From: Chitinophaga pinensis DSM 2588
Lineage (GTDB): Bacteria > Bacteroidota > Bacteroidia > Chitinophagales > Chitinophagaceae
Direction of reading: 5' to 3'
Length of the DNA: 64,000 bases
NCBI RefSeq assembly: GCF_000024005.1
Contig: NC_013132.1
Location: 8,674,001 to 8,738,000 of the forward strand
The position numbers and the translations under genes were made by a program. Positions 1 through 7,116 of the stretch are shown piece after piece. Below the pieces are notes generated by a model. It searched no databases, was not told the DNA's origin, and saw only the letters and a program-made list of their open reading frames with translations. The first letter of the stretch is position 1. Each line of letters begins with the position of its first letter.

Positions 1-593
1 AAAGTACCTCTTTTATTTTCTTCAAACATCTTGGTTAACTCACGGCTTACACAACACTGGCGCTCCGGACCAAAATAAGTAATCAGATCAGCCAGGGTTC
101 TTACCAGTCGCATAGGTGATTCATAGAATACCAATGTGCGCTCATCCGTAGCCAGCTGTGTAAACAACGTATGCCGTCCTTTTTTGAGAGGTGGGAAACC
201 TTCAAAGGAGAAACGGTTCATAGGAATACCGCTGTTGACAAGTGCAGGCACAAAGGCGGTTGCTCCCGGCAAACATTCTACCGGTATACCCGTACGGATA
301 CACTCACGTACCAGCAGAAACCCCGGGTCAGACACGCCTGGCGTACCGGCATCGGTAATCAGGGCCATGGTCTTCCCGCCCTGCAATTGTTGCAGGAGAT
401 GCTGGAGTACCTTATGTTCGTTATGTTGATGGTAGGGAGTAATCGGCTTATTGATATTGTAATGTTTCAATAAGAACCCTGAGGTACGGGTATCTTCCGC
501 CAGTATCAGTGCAGCGTCTTCCAGCACTTTTACCGCACGGTAAGTAATATCGGCCAGATTGCCTATGGGAGAAGGAACAAGATATAACTTCAT
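1..593 (-). CDS. rsmI: 16S rRNA (cytidine(1402)-2'-O)-methyltransferase RsmI, 3' part cut by window edge
   Basis: RsmI uses SAM to 2'-O-methylate C1402 in the decoding centre of 16S rRNA. The reading frame starts at the ATG at 591-593 and stays open to the left edge, giving about 197 residues, so the C-terminus is missing. Visible family marks of the tetrapyrrole (corrin/porphyrin) methylase fold are the N-terminal MKLYLVPSPIGNLADIT, AEDTRTSGFLL, the glycine-rich ALITDAGTPGVSDPG loop, the LPGATAFVPALVNSG segment and FYESPMRL. It is on the same strand as purS and pssA upstream, with a repeat element between it and purS. Only the missing end limits the call. Confidence 0.95.
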   Translation of the reverse strand, partial: MKLYLVPSPIGNLADITYRAVKVLEDAALILAEDTRTSGFLLKHYNINKPITPYHQHNEHKVLQHLLQQLQGGKTMALITDAGTPGVSDPGFLLVRECIRTGIPVECLPGATAFVPALVNSGIPMNRFSFEGFPPLKKGRHTLFTQLATDERTLVFYESPMRLVRTLADLITYFGPERQCCVSRELTKMFEENKRGT

Positions 594-600
594 ACAACTA

Positions 601-691
601 CGAATTACAAATTACGAATTACGAATGAAATGCAGCGATGATGATAGATGCTATAAGCTCATTCGTAATTCGACATTCGTAATTCGTAATT
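601..691. repeat. heptamer inverted-array element 1
   Basis: Left arm 601-626 is a period-7 array of CGAATTA; right arm 661-691 is a period-7 array of ATTCGTA, the reverse complement. The core between them holds AATGCAGCG (CGCTGCATT on the other strand). The arms can pair into an AT-rich stem. It lies about 10 bp after the purS stop and before the rsmI start. This copy uses AATTCGT where the five others in the window use AATTCTT/AATTCCT, but the architecture and core match. Confidence 0.8.
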
Positions 692-700
692 GCTGTTTTA

Positions 701-946
701 TTAGTGGATGCTAACTTCAAAAGATTCCATCACCTGATTAGCCAACAGTTTCTGACAGGCATTTTCTGCCAGTTGTTGTGCCTCTTCTTTAGAAGCAGCT
801 TCTATCTGAAGGGTGATGTGTTTGCCAATTCTCACGTCATGTACATTACCGATACCGAGGTTCTTTAAACCACTCATTACAGCTTTGCCCTGAGGGTCCA
901 GTAATTCTTTCAGCGGCATCACATTTATATGTGCAGTAAACGTCAT
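701..946 (-). CDS. purS: phosphoribosylformylglycinamidine synthase subunit PurS
   Basis: PurS is the small structural subunit of the three-part FGAM synthase (PurS-PurL-PurQ) of purine synthesis, helping ammonia transfer from the glutaminase to the synthetase. The 81-residue product carries the PurS signature LLDPQGKAVMSGL followed by a VHDVRIGKHITLQI strand and CQKLLANQVMESFEV at the end. I start it at the ATG at 944-946 because family members begin with a short beta strand just before VMPLKELLDP; an in-frame ATG at 965-967 would add seven residues with no family counterpart. No purL or purQ is nearby. Heptamer element 1 follows the stop. Confidence 0.9.
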   Translation of the reverse strand: MTFTAHINVMPLKELLDPQGKAVMSGLKNLGIGNVHDVRIGKHITLQIEAASKEEAQQLAENACQKLLANQVMESFEVSIH

Positions 947-994
947 GTTTTGAAAAATTTGACGCAAACCTAAGACATAAATCGCAAAAAACCA

Positions 995-1768
995 CTACTT
1001 AGCGGCGCTTCCGGTTGTAGGTTTTGCCACCAGTGACAGTAAAACATAACATACAAAAACGAACGGAACAGTCGCAAACTGTAAGAAGGGAATGCCAATC
1101 AGTGACAGTACCACCAGTAAGAACCGGGCCCAGTTAGGCTTGATCTGCAGACTTTTGAACTTCAGACTGAGCATCGGAATCTCTGCTACCATGAGGTAAC
1201 ACAGCAGGGCGATAATGATATAAAGCACCCAGATGTTCTGTAACCAGTGTGCCAGATTGAATGGATTGTACATGATGATCATCGGGAAAGACGCCACCAG
1301 CAATCCTACAGCTGGTGTCGGTATACCGATAAAGTTCTCCGACTGACGGGTATCCAGGTTGAATTTCGCCAGTCTGTAAGCTGCGAAACAAGGTACCATT
1401 AATGCCGGGGCCAGATTCACATAAGACACATCAAATACGTCCGGCATACTCATGTATGCACTTCTTAACAGGCGGAACAGCATCATACCGGGTACCAGGC
1501 CGAAACTCACCATATCAGCCAGTGAGTCCAGCTCACGGCCAAAAGGAGATTGCAGTTTGAGCCATCTGGCTGCTAGTCCGTCGGTAAAGTCAAATAAGGC
1601 CGCCAGTACCACCATGGCAGATGCCCAGTACATAGGTGCAGGATTGGTAACCAAATACTCTCCCCCGTTGAATTCCGCTCTGTATTCAGGAGAATGCAGA
1701 ATGTAAATAACAGCAAGAGCACCACAAAAAAGGTTGCCGAGCGTCAGGATATTAGGAAGTTGCTTCAT
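995..1768 (-). CDS. pssA: CDP-diacylglycerol--serine O-phosphatidyltransferase
   Basis: Integral membrane enzyme that joins CDP-diacylglycerol and L-serine to phosphatidylserine, the precursor of phosphatidylethanolamine. The 257-residue protein shows the full CDP-alcohol phosphotransferase motif: D60 and D63 in FDFTDG, AR, then G-x3-D81-x3-D85 in FGRELDSLAD. Several hydrophobic segments flank it, as expected for a multi-pass protein. It begins MKQLPNILTLGNLFCG, typical of the PssA family. A 12-bp inverted repeat lies 13 nt upstream of the start codon. No phosphatidylserine decarboxylase gene is in this window. Confidence 0.93.
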   Translation of the reverse strand: MKQLPNILTLGNLFCGALAVIYILHSPEYRAEFNGGEYLVTNPAPMYWASAMVVLAALFDFTDGLAARWLKLQSPFGRELDSLADMVSFGLVPGMMLFRLLRSAYMSMPDVFDVSYVNLAPALMVPCFAAYRLAKFNLDTRQSENFIGIPTPAVGLLVASFPMIIMYNPFNLAHWLQNIWVLYIIIALLCYLMVAEIPMLSLKFKSLQIKPNWARFLLVVLSLIGIPFLQFATVPFVFVCYVLLSLVAKPTTGSAAK

Positions 1769-1780
1769 CTGTATTCAAGC

Positions 1781-1815
1781 CGATCGTCTATGAAGGGTTC
1801 TCCCATAGACGATCG
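1781..1815. promoter_or_regulatory. perfect 12-bp inverted repeat upstream of pssA
   Basis: CGATCGTCTATG (1781-1792) and CATAGACGATCG (1804-1815) are exact reverse complements with an 11-nt loop. It lies between the aminopeptidase stop and the pssA start, with only 12 nt between the hairpin and the pssA ATG. No T-run follows on either strand, so it does not look like a standard intrinsic terminator. It could be an operator or an mRNA hairpin in the pssA leader. Confidence 0.5.
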
Positions 1816-1851
1816 CACATTTTAGCATTAAATATTTAGTAAATATATATA

Positions 1852-3144
1852 CTATTTCTTCATCAACGACTCTATCTCGTCAGCAGTAATAGGAATATTC
1901 CTCATCAGGTCCACATTACCGCCTGCTGTCAACCATATATTGTTCTCTATACGAATACCCATTTTCTCTTCCTCAATATAGATACCGGGTTCTATGGTCA
2001 TCACGGAATTCTCCGGAATCGGCTGGTGGAAAGACGGTCCAAGGTCATGTACGCCCACACCCAGGTGATGGGAAATACCATGGTACAGGTATTTGCGGTA
2101 CGCTGGCACTTCAGGATCCTGATTTTTAATGTCTTCCTCTTTCAGCAGGCCGATTTTGACAAACTGCTTACCGGCTTCCACACCCACCATTTCATGATAT
2201 TTCGCAATGGTAATACCTGGACGGAGGATGGTTTTAGCATAGTTATGCAGGTGCAGACAGGCATCGTATACTTCACGCTGACGGGCAGTAAACTTGCCAT
2301 TTACCGGTACTGTACGGGTAAGATCTGCGTTATAACCGCCATAGGCAGCGCCGAAGTCCATCAGGATCAGTTCACCATCTTTACATTCCTGGTTATTGAA
2401 TATATAGTGGAGAATGCGTGCGCGGTCGCCACTGGCGATAATAGAGCCATATGCCTCACCATCAGCCCTGTTACGCAGGAATTCATGCAGGATCTCCGCG
2501 TGGATTTCATGCTCCCATACACCAGGACGGATGAACTGTAATAAACGGCGGAAAGTCTTTTCAGTAATATCGATCGCGTGCTGTAATACAGTCACTTCCT
2601 CAGGTGTCTTTGCAGCGCGCAGTTGCTTGAATATAACGGCTGCACGCAGATAATTATGCAAAGGATAACGGCTACGCATTTCTTCCGCATAACGGTAATC
2701 CCTTACAGGCACCAGGCTTGACTTACGGTTATTCTCGTTGGTATTCAGATAAATGTTAGTAACATCATGGATCCAGGGTTGCAACATAGCATCCAGGCTG
2801 TCCAGCCACACTACGGTAGAAATACCTGAAACGGCGAAAGCCTCGTCTTTACGCAGTCTGTGTCCATCCCATTTCTCTTTCAGTTCATTCGGACGTACCA
2901 GTACCAGTACTTCACGGAATTTCGGATCCGGATTATCAGGACATAAAATGACCATCGTATCCTCCTGCTCAATACCGGTCAACCAATACAGATCAGCATT
3001 CTGCTGGAATTTATGCAATGCGTCTCCATTCGTCGGCAATTCGTCATTGGAATTGATAATAGCAATGGAATCCGGCTGCATGGCAGCAATAAAGCGCTGG
3101 CGATTCTTAATGAAGATCTGAGAGTCTAATGGTAAATTTTTCAT
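1852..3144 (-). CDS. pepP: Xaa-Pro aminopeptidase (peptidase M24 family)
   Basis: Cytosolic metallo-aminopeptidase that removes an N-terminal residue next to proline. The 430-residue protein has an AMP_N domain (about 1-160) and a creatinase-like (pita-bread) catalytic domain. Metal-binding segments are visible: DFGAAYGGYNADLTRTVPV supplies two Asp ligands, HGISHHLGVGVHDLG supplies the His, and MTIEPGIYIEEE with GIRIENN supplies the two Glu. Length is usual for the family. The start ATG at 3142-3144 precedes MKNLPLDSQIF. The symbol pepP is by family resemblance; exact specificity is not proven. Confidence 0.9.
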   Translation of the reverse strand: MKNLPLDSQIFIKNRQRFIAAMQPDSIAIINSNDELPTNGDALHKFQQNADLYWLTGIEQEDTMVILCPDNPDPKFREVLVLVRPNELKEKWDGHRLRKDEAFAVSGISTVVWLDSLDAMLQPWIHDVTNIYLNTNENNRKSSLVPVRDYRYAEEMRSRYPLHNYLRAAVIFKQLRAAKTPEEVTVLQHAIDITEKTFRRLLQFIRPGVWEHEIHAEILHEFLRNRADGEAYGSIIASGDRARILHYIFNNQECKDGELILMDFGAAYGGYNADLTRTVPVNGKFTARQREVYDACLHLHNYAKTILRPGITIAKYHEMVGVEAGKQFVKIGLLKEEDIKNQDPEVPAYRKYLYHGISHHLGVGVHDLGPSFHQPIPENSVMTIEPGIYIEEEKMGIRIENNIWLTAGGNVDLMRNIPITADEIESLMKK

Positions 3145-3635
3145 ATTCTTTTTTTACGGTGGCGTTCAAAAATGCGCGTCAAACCTACTGAAATTTCACA
3201 AAACGCCCCCTTATCTATTATGTAGTCAAACTGTTAATGTTTGGATGCCGTTTGGCCGTCGCTGATTCGTCGCTTGTTCGTCCACTCTTCGTCCACTCTT
3301 CGTCCGGCGACTTTTTACCAGTCATTTTAACTGGTACCGGATAAAGCCGGCCAGATTTTCTCACGGAAAAAGAACGATTAATAATAACAAATATAGCATA
3401 ACATCTACCGGACTGTAATATAATGAAATATGCAGGGGCTTTCCCGGGATTAAGCGTATCGTACGCACTTAATTTTTTACGCATTCCTGCAAAACAGACA
3501 GATCCATTTTAGAAATCTATCAAACAAACAACCATTTAGCAGTTACATTTTCTAAATTTATTCAAAACTGCGGGCTTTAATTTGATAATATCAAAAAAGC
3601 ACTAGATTTGCTTACTACACCAAAACAATCTTACC
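3145..3635. other. 491-bp divergent spacer between aminopeptidase and pckA
   Basis: No convincing gene is seen. It holds a short 11-bp tandem repeat, TTCGTCCACTC at 3277-3287 and 3288-3298 with a partial third copy to 3305, and a small inverted repeat ACCAGT/ACTGGT at 3317-3322 and 3330-3335. The pckA promoter occupies 3581-3610. An 88-codon minus-strand ORF at 3218-3484 starts with MRKKLSAYDT but has no recognisable features and is probably chance. Confidence 0.6.
3581..3610 (+). promoter_or_regulatory. Bacteroidota-type promoter of pckA
   Basis: TTTG at 3581-3584 and TAGATTTG at 3603-3610 match the Bacteroidota -33 (TTTG) and -7 (TAnnTTTG) elements with an 18-bp spacer. The pckA ATG is 25 nt downstream of the -7 box, leaving a short leader. 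The match is complete for both boxes. Confidence 0.65.
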
Positions 3636-5237
3636 ATGCAAGTTAGCAGTGTAAGGAATCCTGTTGCCGACCTATTAGAGCTGGGTATACGGCAAACGAG
3701 TCATATTTTCTATCAACTGGAGCCAACAGAACTTATTTCACAAACTGTGGCTCTCGGACAGGGCGCTATCCTCAGCAACGGCGCCCTCGCAGTGAACACC
3801 GGACAATTTACCGGAAGATCTCCTAAAGACAAATTTATCGTAAAAGACGCGCTCACAGCGTCTACTGTCAACTGGAACGATTTTAACATTCCTTTCAGCC
3901 CGGAAAACTTTGACAAACTGTATGACCGGATCACCCGTTATTTTGCGGGTAAAGATGTCTGGATGCGGGAAGGTTACGCCTGTGCAGATCCCTCCTATCG
4001 TGTCAACATCCGTGTCATCACAGAATCACCCTGGGCGAACCTGTTTGCCTACAACATGTTCCTGCGGCCCTCAGAGGAAGAACTGGAAGACATTCACGCA
4101 GACTGGACCATCATCCAGGCGCCGGGATGTCTTGCAGATCCTGCCACTGACGGTACCCGCCAGTCTAATTTTGCGGTGGTCAACTTCAGCCGTAAAATGA
4201 TCCTTATCGGCGGTACTGCTTACACCGGTGAGATCAAGAAAGGAATTTTCACCATTCTCAATTATGTTCTGCCACACGAACATGGCGTACTGAGTATGCA
4301 CTGTTCCGCCAACCTGGGCGCCAAAGGCGATACCGCCATTTTCTTCGGATTAAGCGGTACGGGTAAAACAACGCTCAGCGCAGATCCAGACAGACGACTG
4401 ATCGGGGACGATGAACATGGCTGGTCTGCTGACAATGTCTTCAACTTCGAAGGAGGTTGCTATGCCAAGTGTATAGACCTCAGCGAAGAAAAGGAACCAC
4501 AGATCTTCCATGCCATCCGCGAAGGTGCACTGCTGGAGAATATTATGTGCCATCCAGGTACCAGCGACGTTAATTACGCCGACAAGTGTATCACGGAAAA
4601 CACAAGGGTATCCTATCCCCTCCATTATATCGATAACGCCGTTATACCTTCAGTAGGTGGCGTACCGGATAATATATTCTTCCTGACCTGCGATGCATAC
4701 GGCGTACTGCCGCCTATCTCCCGGCTCACGCCTGAACAGGCGATGTACCAGTTTATCTCAGGTTATACTGCCAGGGTAGCGGGTACAGAAACCGGTGTTA
4801 CAGAACCAACAACTACATTCAGCACCTGTTTCGGAGCGCCTTTCCTTCCGTTGCACCCGGTGCAATATGCATCTCTGCTGGGCGAGAAACTGCGCAGTCA
4901 TAAGGCGACAGTCTGGTTGATCAACACCGGCTGGACCGGTGGCTCCTATGGTACCGGTCAGCGTATCAGGTTGTCCTATACCAGGGCCATGGTAAGCGCC
5001 GCACTGAACGGACAGCTGGATAAACTTGCTTATAAAGATCATCCCGTTTTCGGCGTCTCTATCCCCGAATCCTGTCCGGGCGTGCCTTCCGAAATACTGG
5101 ATCCGCGCAATACCTGGGCTGATAAATCCGCTTACGCCCAGCGGGCTAATGAGCTGGGTGTGAAGTTTGTACGCAATTTTGAGAAATATGCGGCACAGGC
5201 AACACCTGAAATTTTATCCGCGTCTCCAAGAATTTAA
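3636..5237 (+). CDS. pckA: phosphoenolpyruvate carboxykinase (ATP)
   Basis: Converts oxaloacetate and ATP to phosphoenolpyruvate, CO2 and ADP, the first committed step of gluconeogenesis. The 533-residue length is standard. Visible motifs: RSPKDKF (about 61-67, substrate side), YTGEIKKGIF (about 196-205), the P-loop GLSGTGKTTLS (about 238-248) and GDDEHGWS (about 257-264) in the metal-binding kinase-2-like region. It has its own promoter and reads alone; folD downstream also has its own promoter, so the two are probably not one operon. Confidence 0.97.
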   Translation: MQVSSVRNPVADLLELGIRQTSHIFYQLEPTELISQTVALGQGAILSNGALAVNTGQFTGRSPKDKFIVKDALTASTVNWNDFNIPFSPENFDKLYDRITRYFAGKDVWMREGYACADPSYRVNIRVITESPWANLFAYNMFLRPSEEELEDIHADWTIIQAPGCLADPATDGTRQSNFAVVNFSRKMILIGGTAYTGEIKKGIFTILNYVLPHEHGVLSMHCSANLGAKGDTAIFFGLSGTGKTTLSADPDRRLIGDDEHGWSADNVFNFEGGCYAKCIDLSEEKEPQIFHAIREGALLENIMCHPGTSDVNYADKCITENTRVSYPLHYIDNAVIPSVGGVPDNIFFLTCDAYGVLPPISRLTPEQAMYQFISGYTARVAGTETGVTEPTTTFSTCFGAPFLPLHPVQYASLLGEKLRSHKATVWLINTGWTGGSYGTGQRIRLSYTRAMVSAALNGQLDKLAYKDHPVFGVSIPESCPGVPSEILDPRNTWADKSAYAQRANELGVKFVRNFEKYAAQATPEILSASPRI

Positions 5238-5284
5238 TTATATTGGGCAACCTTAGCCTGCCTTTAAAATTTCCACTACTATTA

Positions 5285-5370
5285 CAAGTTCTGATATGTA
5301 CAGGTTTTCCTGTAGCAAAACAAGTAACCTATTCATTATTTATGGCAGGGAACTTGTTTTGCAGAACTTG
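5285..5370. other. nested inverted repeats (three-way-junction shape) between pckA and folD
   Basis: Outer arms CAAGTTCT (5285-5292) and AGAACTTG (5363-5370) enclose a side hairpin TACAGG-TTTT-CCTGTA (5299-5314) and inner arms GCAAAACAAGT (5315-5325) and ACTTGTTTTGC (5352-5362) with a 26-nt loop. All arms pair exactly. As RNA it would be the pckA 3' untranslated region; as DNA its right side covers the folD -33 element. No terminator-like T-run follows directly. Confidence 0.5.
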
Positions 5371-5390
5371 AAAGGAAATACCTACCTTTG
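5358..5390 (+). promoter_or_regulatory. Bacteroidota-type promoter of folD
   Basis: TTTG at 5358-5361 and TACCTTTG at 5383-5390 with a 21-bp spacer fit the -33/-7 consensus. Only three bases separate the -7 box from the folD ATG at 5394, so the transcript would start at or next to the start codon (leaderless or nearly so). Confidence 0.6.
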
Positions 5391-5393
5391 CGA

Positions 5394-6278
5394 ATGCAAA
5401 TTTTAGACGGTAAACTTGTTTCAGCGGCTGTTAAAGCCCAATTGGCAGATAAGGTAACTGAATTGAAAGCGTTGGACAAAAAAGTCCCTCACCTGGCAGC
5501 CATCCTGGTAGGTAATAATCCCGCCAGCGAAACTTATGTGGCATCAAAGGTTAAATCCTGCGCCGAAATTGGTTTCCACTCCACCCTTTTACGTTTCGAC
5601 GAGAAGATTTCTGAAAAACACTTACTGGACAATATCACATTGCTGAATGAAAATGCAGATATTGACGGTATCCTCGTACAACTTCCTCTTCCAAAACATA
5701 TCAACGAAGAACTGGTGATCAACGCCATTGATCCCAGCAAGGACGTAGATGGTTTTCACCCGATGAACGTAGGTAAAATGGTAATCGGATTACCTACCTA
5801 CATTCCTGCGACTCCTTATGGCATCATGCTGATGCTCGAACACTACAACATTCCTACAAAAGGAAAACATGCAGTAGTGATCGGACGAAGCAACATCGTA
5901 GGTACGCCTATGAGCGTCCTGCTGAGCCGTAACGCAAATCCGGGTAACTGCACCGTAACGCTTACACACTCCCAGACCGCTAATCTGAAAGAGCTTTGCT
6001 TACAGGCAGATATCATCGTTGCAGCCATCGGTCGCCCGAACTTTGTAACCGCTGATATGGTAAAAGAAGGCGCTGTTGTGATCGATGTAGGAATCAATCG
6101 TATCGAAGACGCAAGCAAAAAGTCTGGCTTCAGACTGGTAGGCGACGTAGACTTCAATGCAGTAGCACCTAAAACCAGTTTCATCACACCGGTTCCGGGA
6201 GGAGTAGGTCTGATGACCATTGCAGCCCTGCTGAAAAACACATACAACGCTGCAAGCCAGAAAGTAAATATGAATTAA
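5394..6278 (+). CDS. folD: bifunctional methylenetetrahydrofolate dehydrogenase/methenyltetrahydrofolate cyclohydrolase
   Basis: Interconverts 5,10-methylene-THF, methenyl-THF and 10-formyl-THF, supplying one-carbon units for purines and fMet-tRNA. The 294-residue protein has the folate domain with YVASKVKSC (catalytic Lys) and VQLPLPKH, then the NADP-binding domain with GRSNIVGTPMSVLL, and ends with PVPGGVGLMT. The frame could be extended to a TTG at 5388, but that codon lies inside the -7 promoter box, so the ATG at 5394 is chosen. Confidence 0.96.
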   Translation: MQILDGKLVSAAVKAQLADKVTELKALDKKVPHLAAILVGNNPASETYVASKVKSCAEIGFHSTLLRFDEKISEKHLLDNITLLNENADIDGILVQLPLPKHINEELVINAIDPSKDVDGFHPMNVGKMVIGLPTYIPATPYGIMLMLEHYNIPTKGKHAVVIGRSNIVGTPMSVLLSRNANPGNCTVTLTHSQTANLKELCLQADIIVAAIGRPNFVTADMVKEGAVVIDVGINRIEDASKKSGFRLVGDVDFNAVAPKTSFITPVPGGVGLMTIAALLKNTYNAASQKVNMN

Positions 6279-6292
6279 TTAATATCCTGTAA

Positions 6293-6385
6293 AACGCTTA
6301 ACGCCTTTTGCAATGCCAGGATAGGTTCGCTGCCCCACTACAACGGGTAAGAGAATACTGCCGACGGCAAAGCGCGTTAAGCGTT
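6293..6385. other. 12-bp inverted repeat spanning the folD-queE gap
   Basis: AACGCTTAACGC (6293-6304) and GCGTTAAGCGTT (6374-6385) are exact reverse complements about 70 nt apart. The left arm follows the folD stop; the right arm ends 11 nt before the queE -7 box. This could be a folD 3' RNA stem or a pair of operator half-sites upstream of queE. No T-run is present after the right arm. Confidence 0.4.
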
Positions 6386-6396
6386 CTGCATTTTCG

Positions 6397-6404
6397 TAAC
6401 TTTG
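6397..6404 (+). promoter_or_regulatory. -7 promoter box of queE
   Basis: TAACTTTG fits TAnnTTTG exactly and ends four bases before the queE ATG at 6409, which predicts a leaderless or nearly leaderless mRNA. No clear TTTG -33 element is seen at the usual distance, so the site is less sure than the folD one. Confidence 0.45.
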
Positions 6405-6408
6405 TAAC

Positions 6409-7038
6409 ATGTCAACTATTACAGCCGATACCGCCACATCTCTTCAGCTTCCTGTTATGGAACGTTTCTATACCCTTCAGGGGGAAGGCAACTACCAGGG
6501 ACAGGCCGCTTATTTCATTCGCCTTGGCGGATGCGATGTAGGCTGTCACTGGTGTGACGTAAAAGAAAGCTGGGATGCTTCCCGGCATCCGCTGATCGCC
6601 ATCAGCGAACTGGTGCGCGACGCTGCTGTACATCCGGGTCGTATTGCCGTTATTACCGGTGGTGAACCCCTGATGCATAACCTCGATCCACTGACCGACG
6701 CCCTCCACGCAGCAAGCTTCCGTACACATATGGAGACCTCCGGCTCCTCTCCGCTCAGCGGCCATTGGGACTGGATTACCTTGTCTCCTAAGAAGTTCAA
6801 AGCCCCCTTACCTGAAGTATGCGAGGTGGCCCACGAACTGAAAGTGGTGATCTTCAATAAAAGCGATTTTGCCTGGGCAGAAAAATATGCTGCACTGGCT
6901 GGTCCGCATTGTAAACTATACCTCCAGCCTGAATGGGAGAAGTCCGCTCAGGTCACTCCCCTCATCATTGATTATATCAAGGAAAATCCAAAGTGGCAAC
7001 TCTCTCTGCAAACGCATAAATACATCAATGTTCCCTAA
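6409..7038 (+). CDS. queE: 7-carboxy-7-deazaguanine synthase (radical SAM)
   Basis: Radical SAM enzyme that turns 6-carboxytetrahydropterin into 7-carboxy-7-deazaguanine, the ring-forming step toward preQ0 and queuosine. The 209-residue protein has an early FYTLQGEGNYQGQAAYFIR segment and the iron-sulfur ligands C42, C46 and C49 in GGCDVGCHWCD, a C-x3-C-x2-C spacing. GGEPL (SAM-binding) follows. Two earlier pathway genes, folE and queD, lie together at about 44-45 kb. The C-terminal QTHKYINVP is typical of QueE. Confidence 0.93.
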   Translation: MSTITADTATSLQLPVMERFYTLQGEGNYQGQAAYFIRLGGCDVGCHWCDVKESWDASRHPLIAISELVRDAAVHPGRIAVITGGEPLMHNLDPLTDALHAASFRTHMETSGSSPLSGHWDWITLSPKKFKAPLPEVCEVAHELKVVIFNKSDFAWAEKYAALAGPHCKLYLQPEWEKSAQVTPLIIDYIKENPKWQLSLQTHKYINVP

Positions 7039-7116
7039 GATCCACATCCATACATCATTTTAACACATTACATTTGTGCTTTTTTTCATATATTGGCGCT
7101 CAAGCCAATCTAAGTT

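Noticed and set aside
136..473. Two overlapping plus-strand ORFs at the left edge
   Set aside because: They are antisense to a clear rsmI reading frame on the minus strand and have no protein-like features.
3218..3484. 88-codon minus-strand ORF in the aminopeptidase-pckA spacer
   Set aside because: No signal peptide, domain or promoter; it crosses a short tandem repeat and looks like chance.
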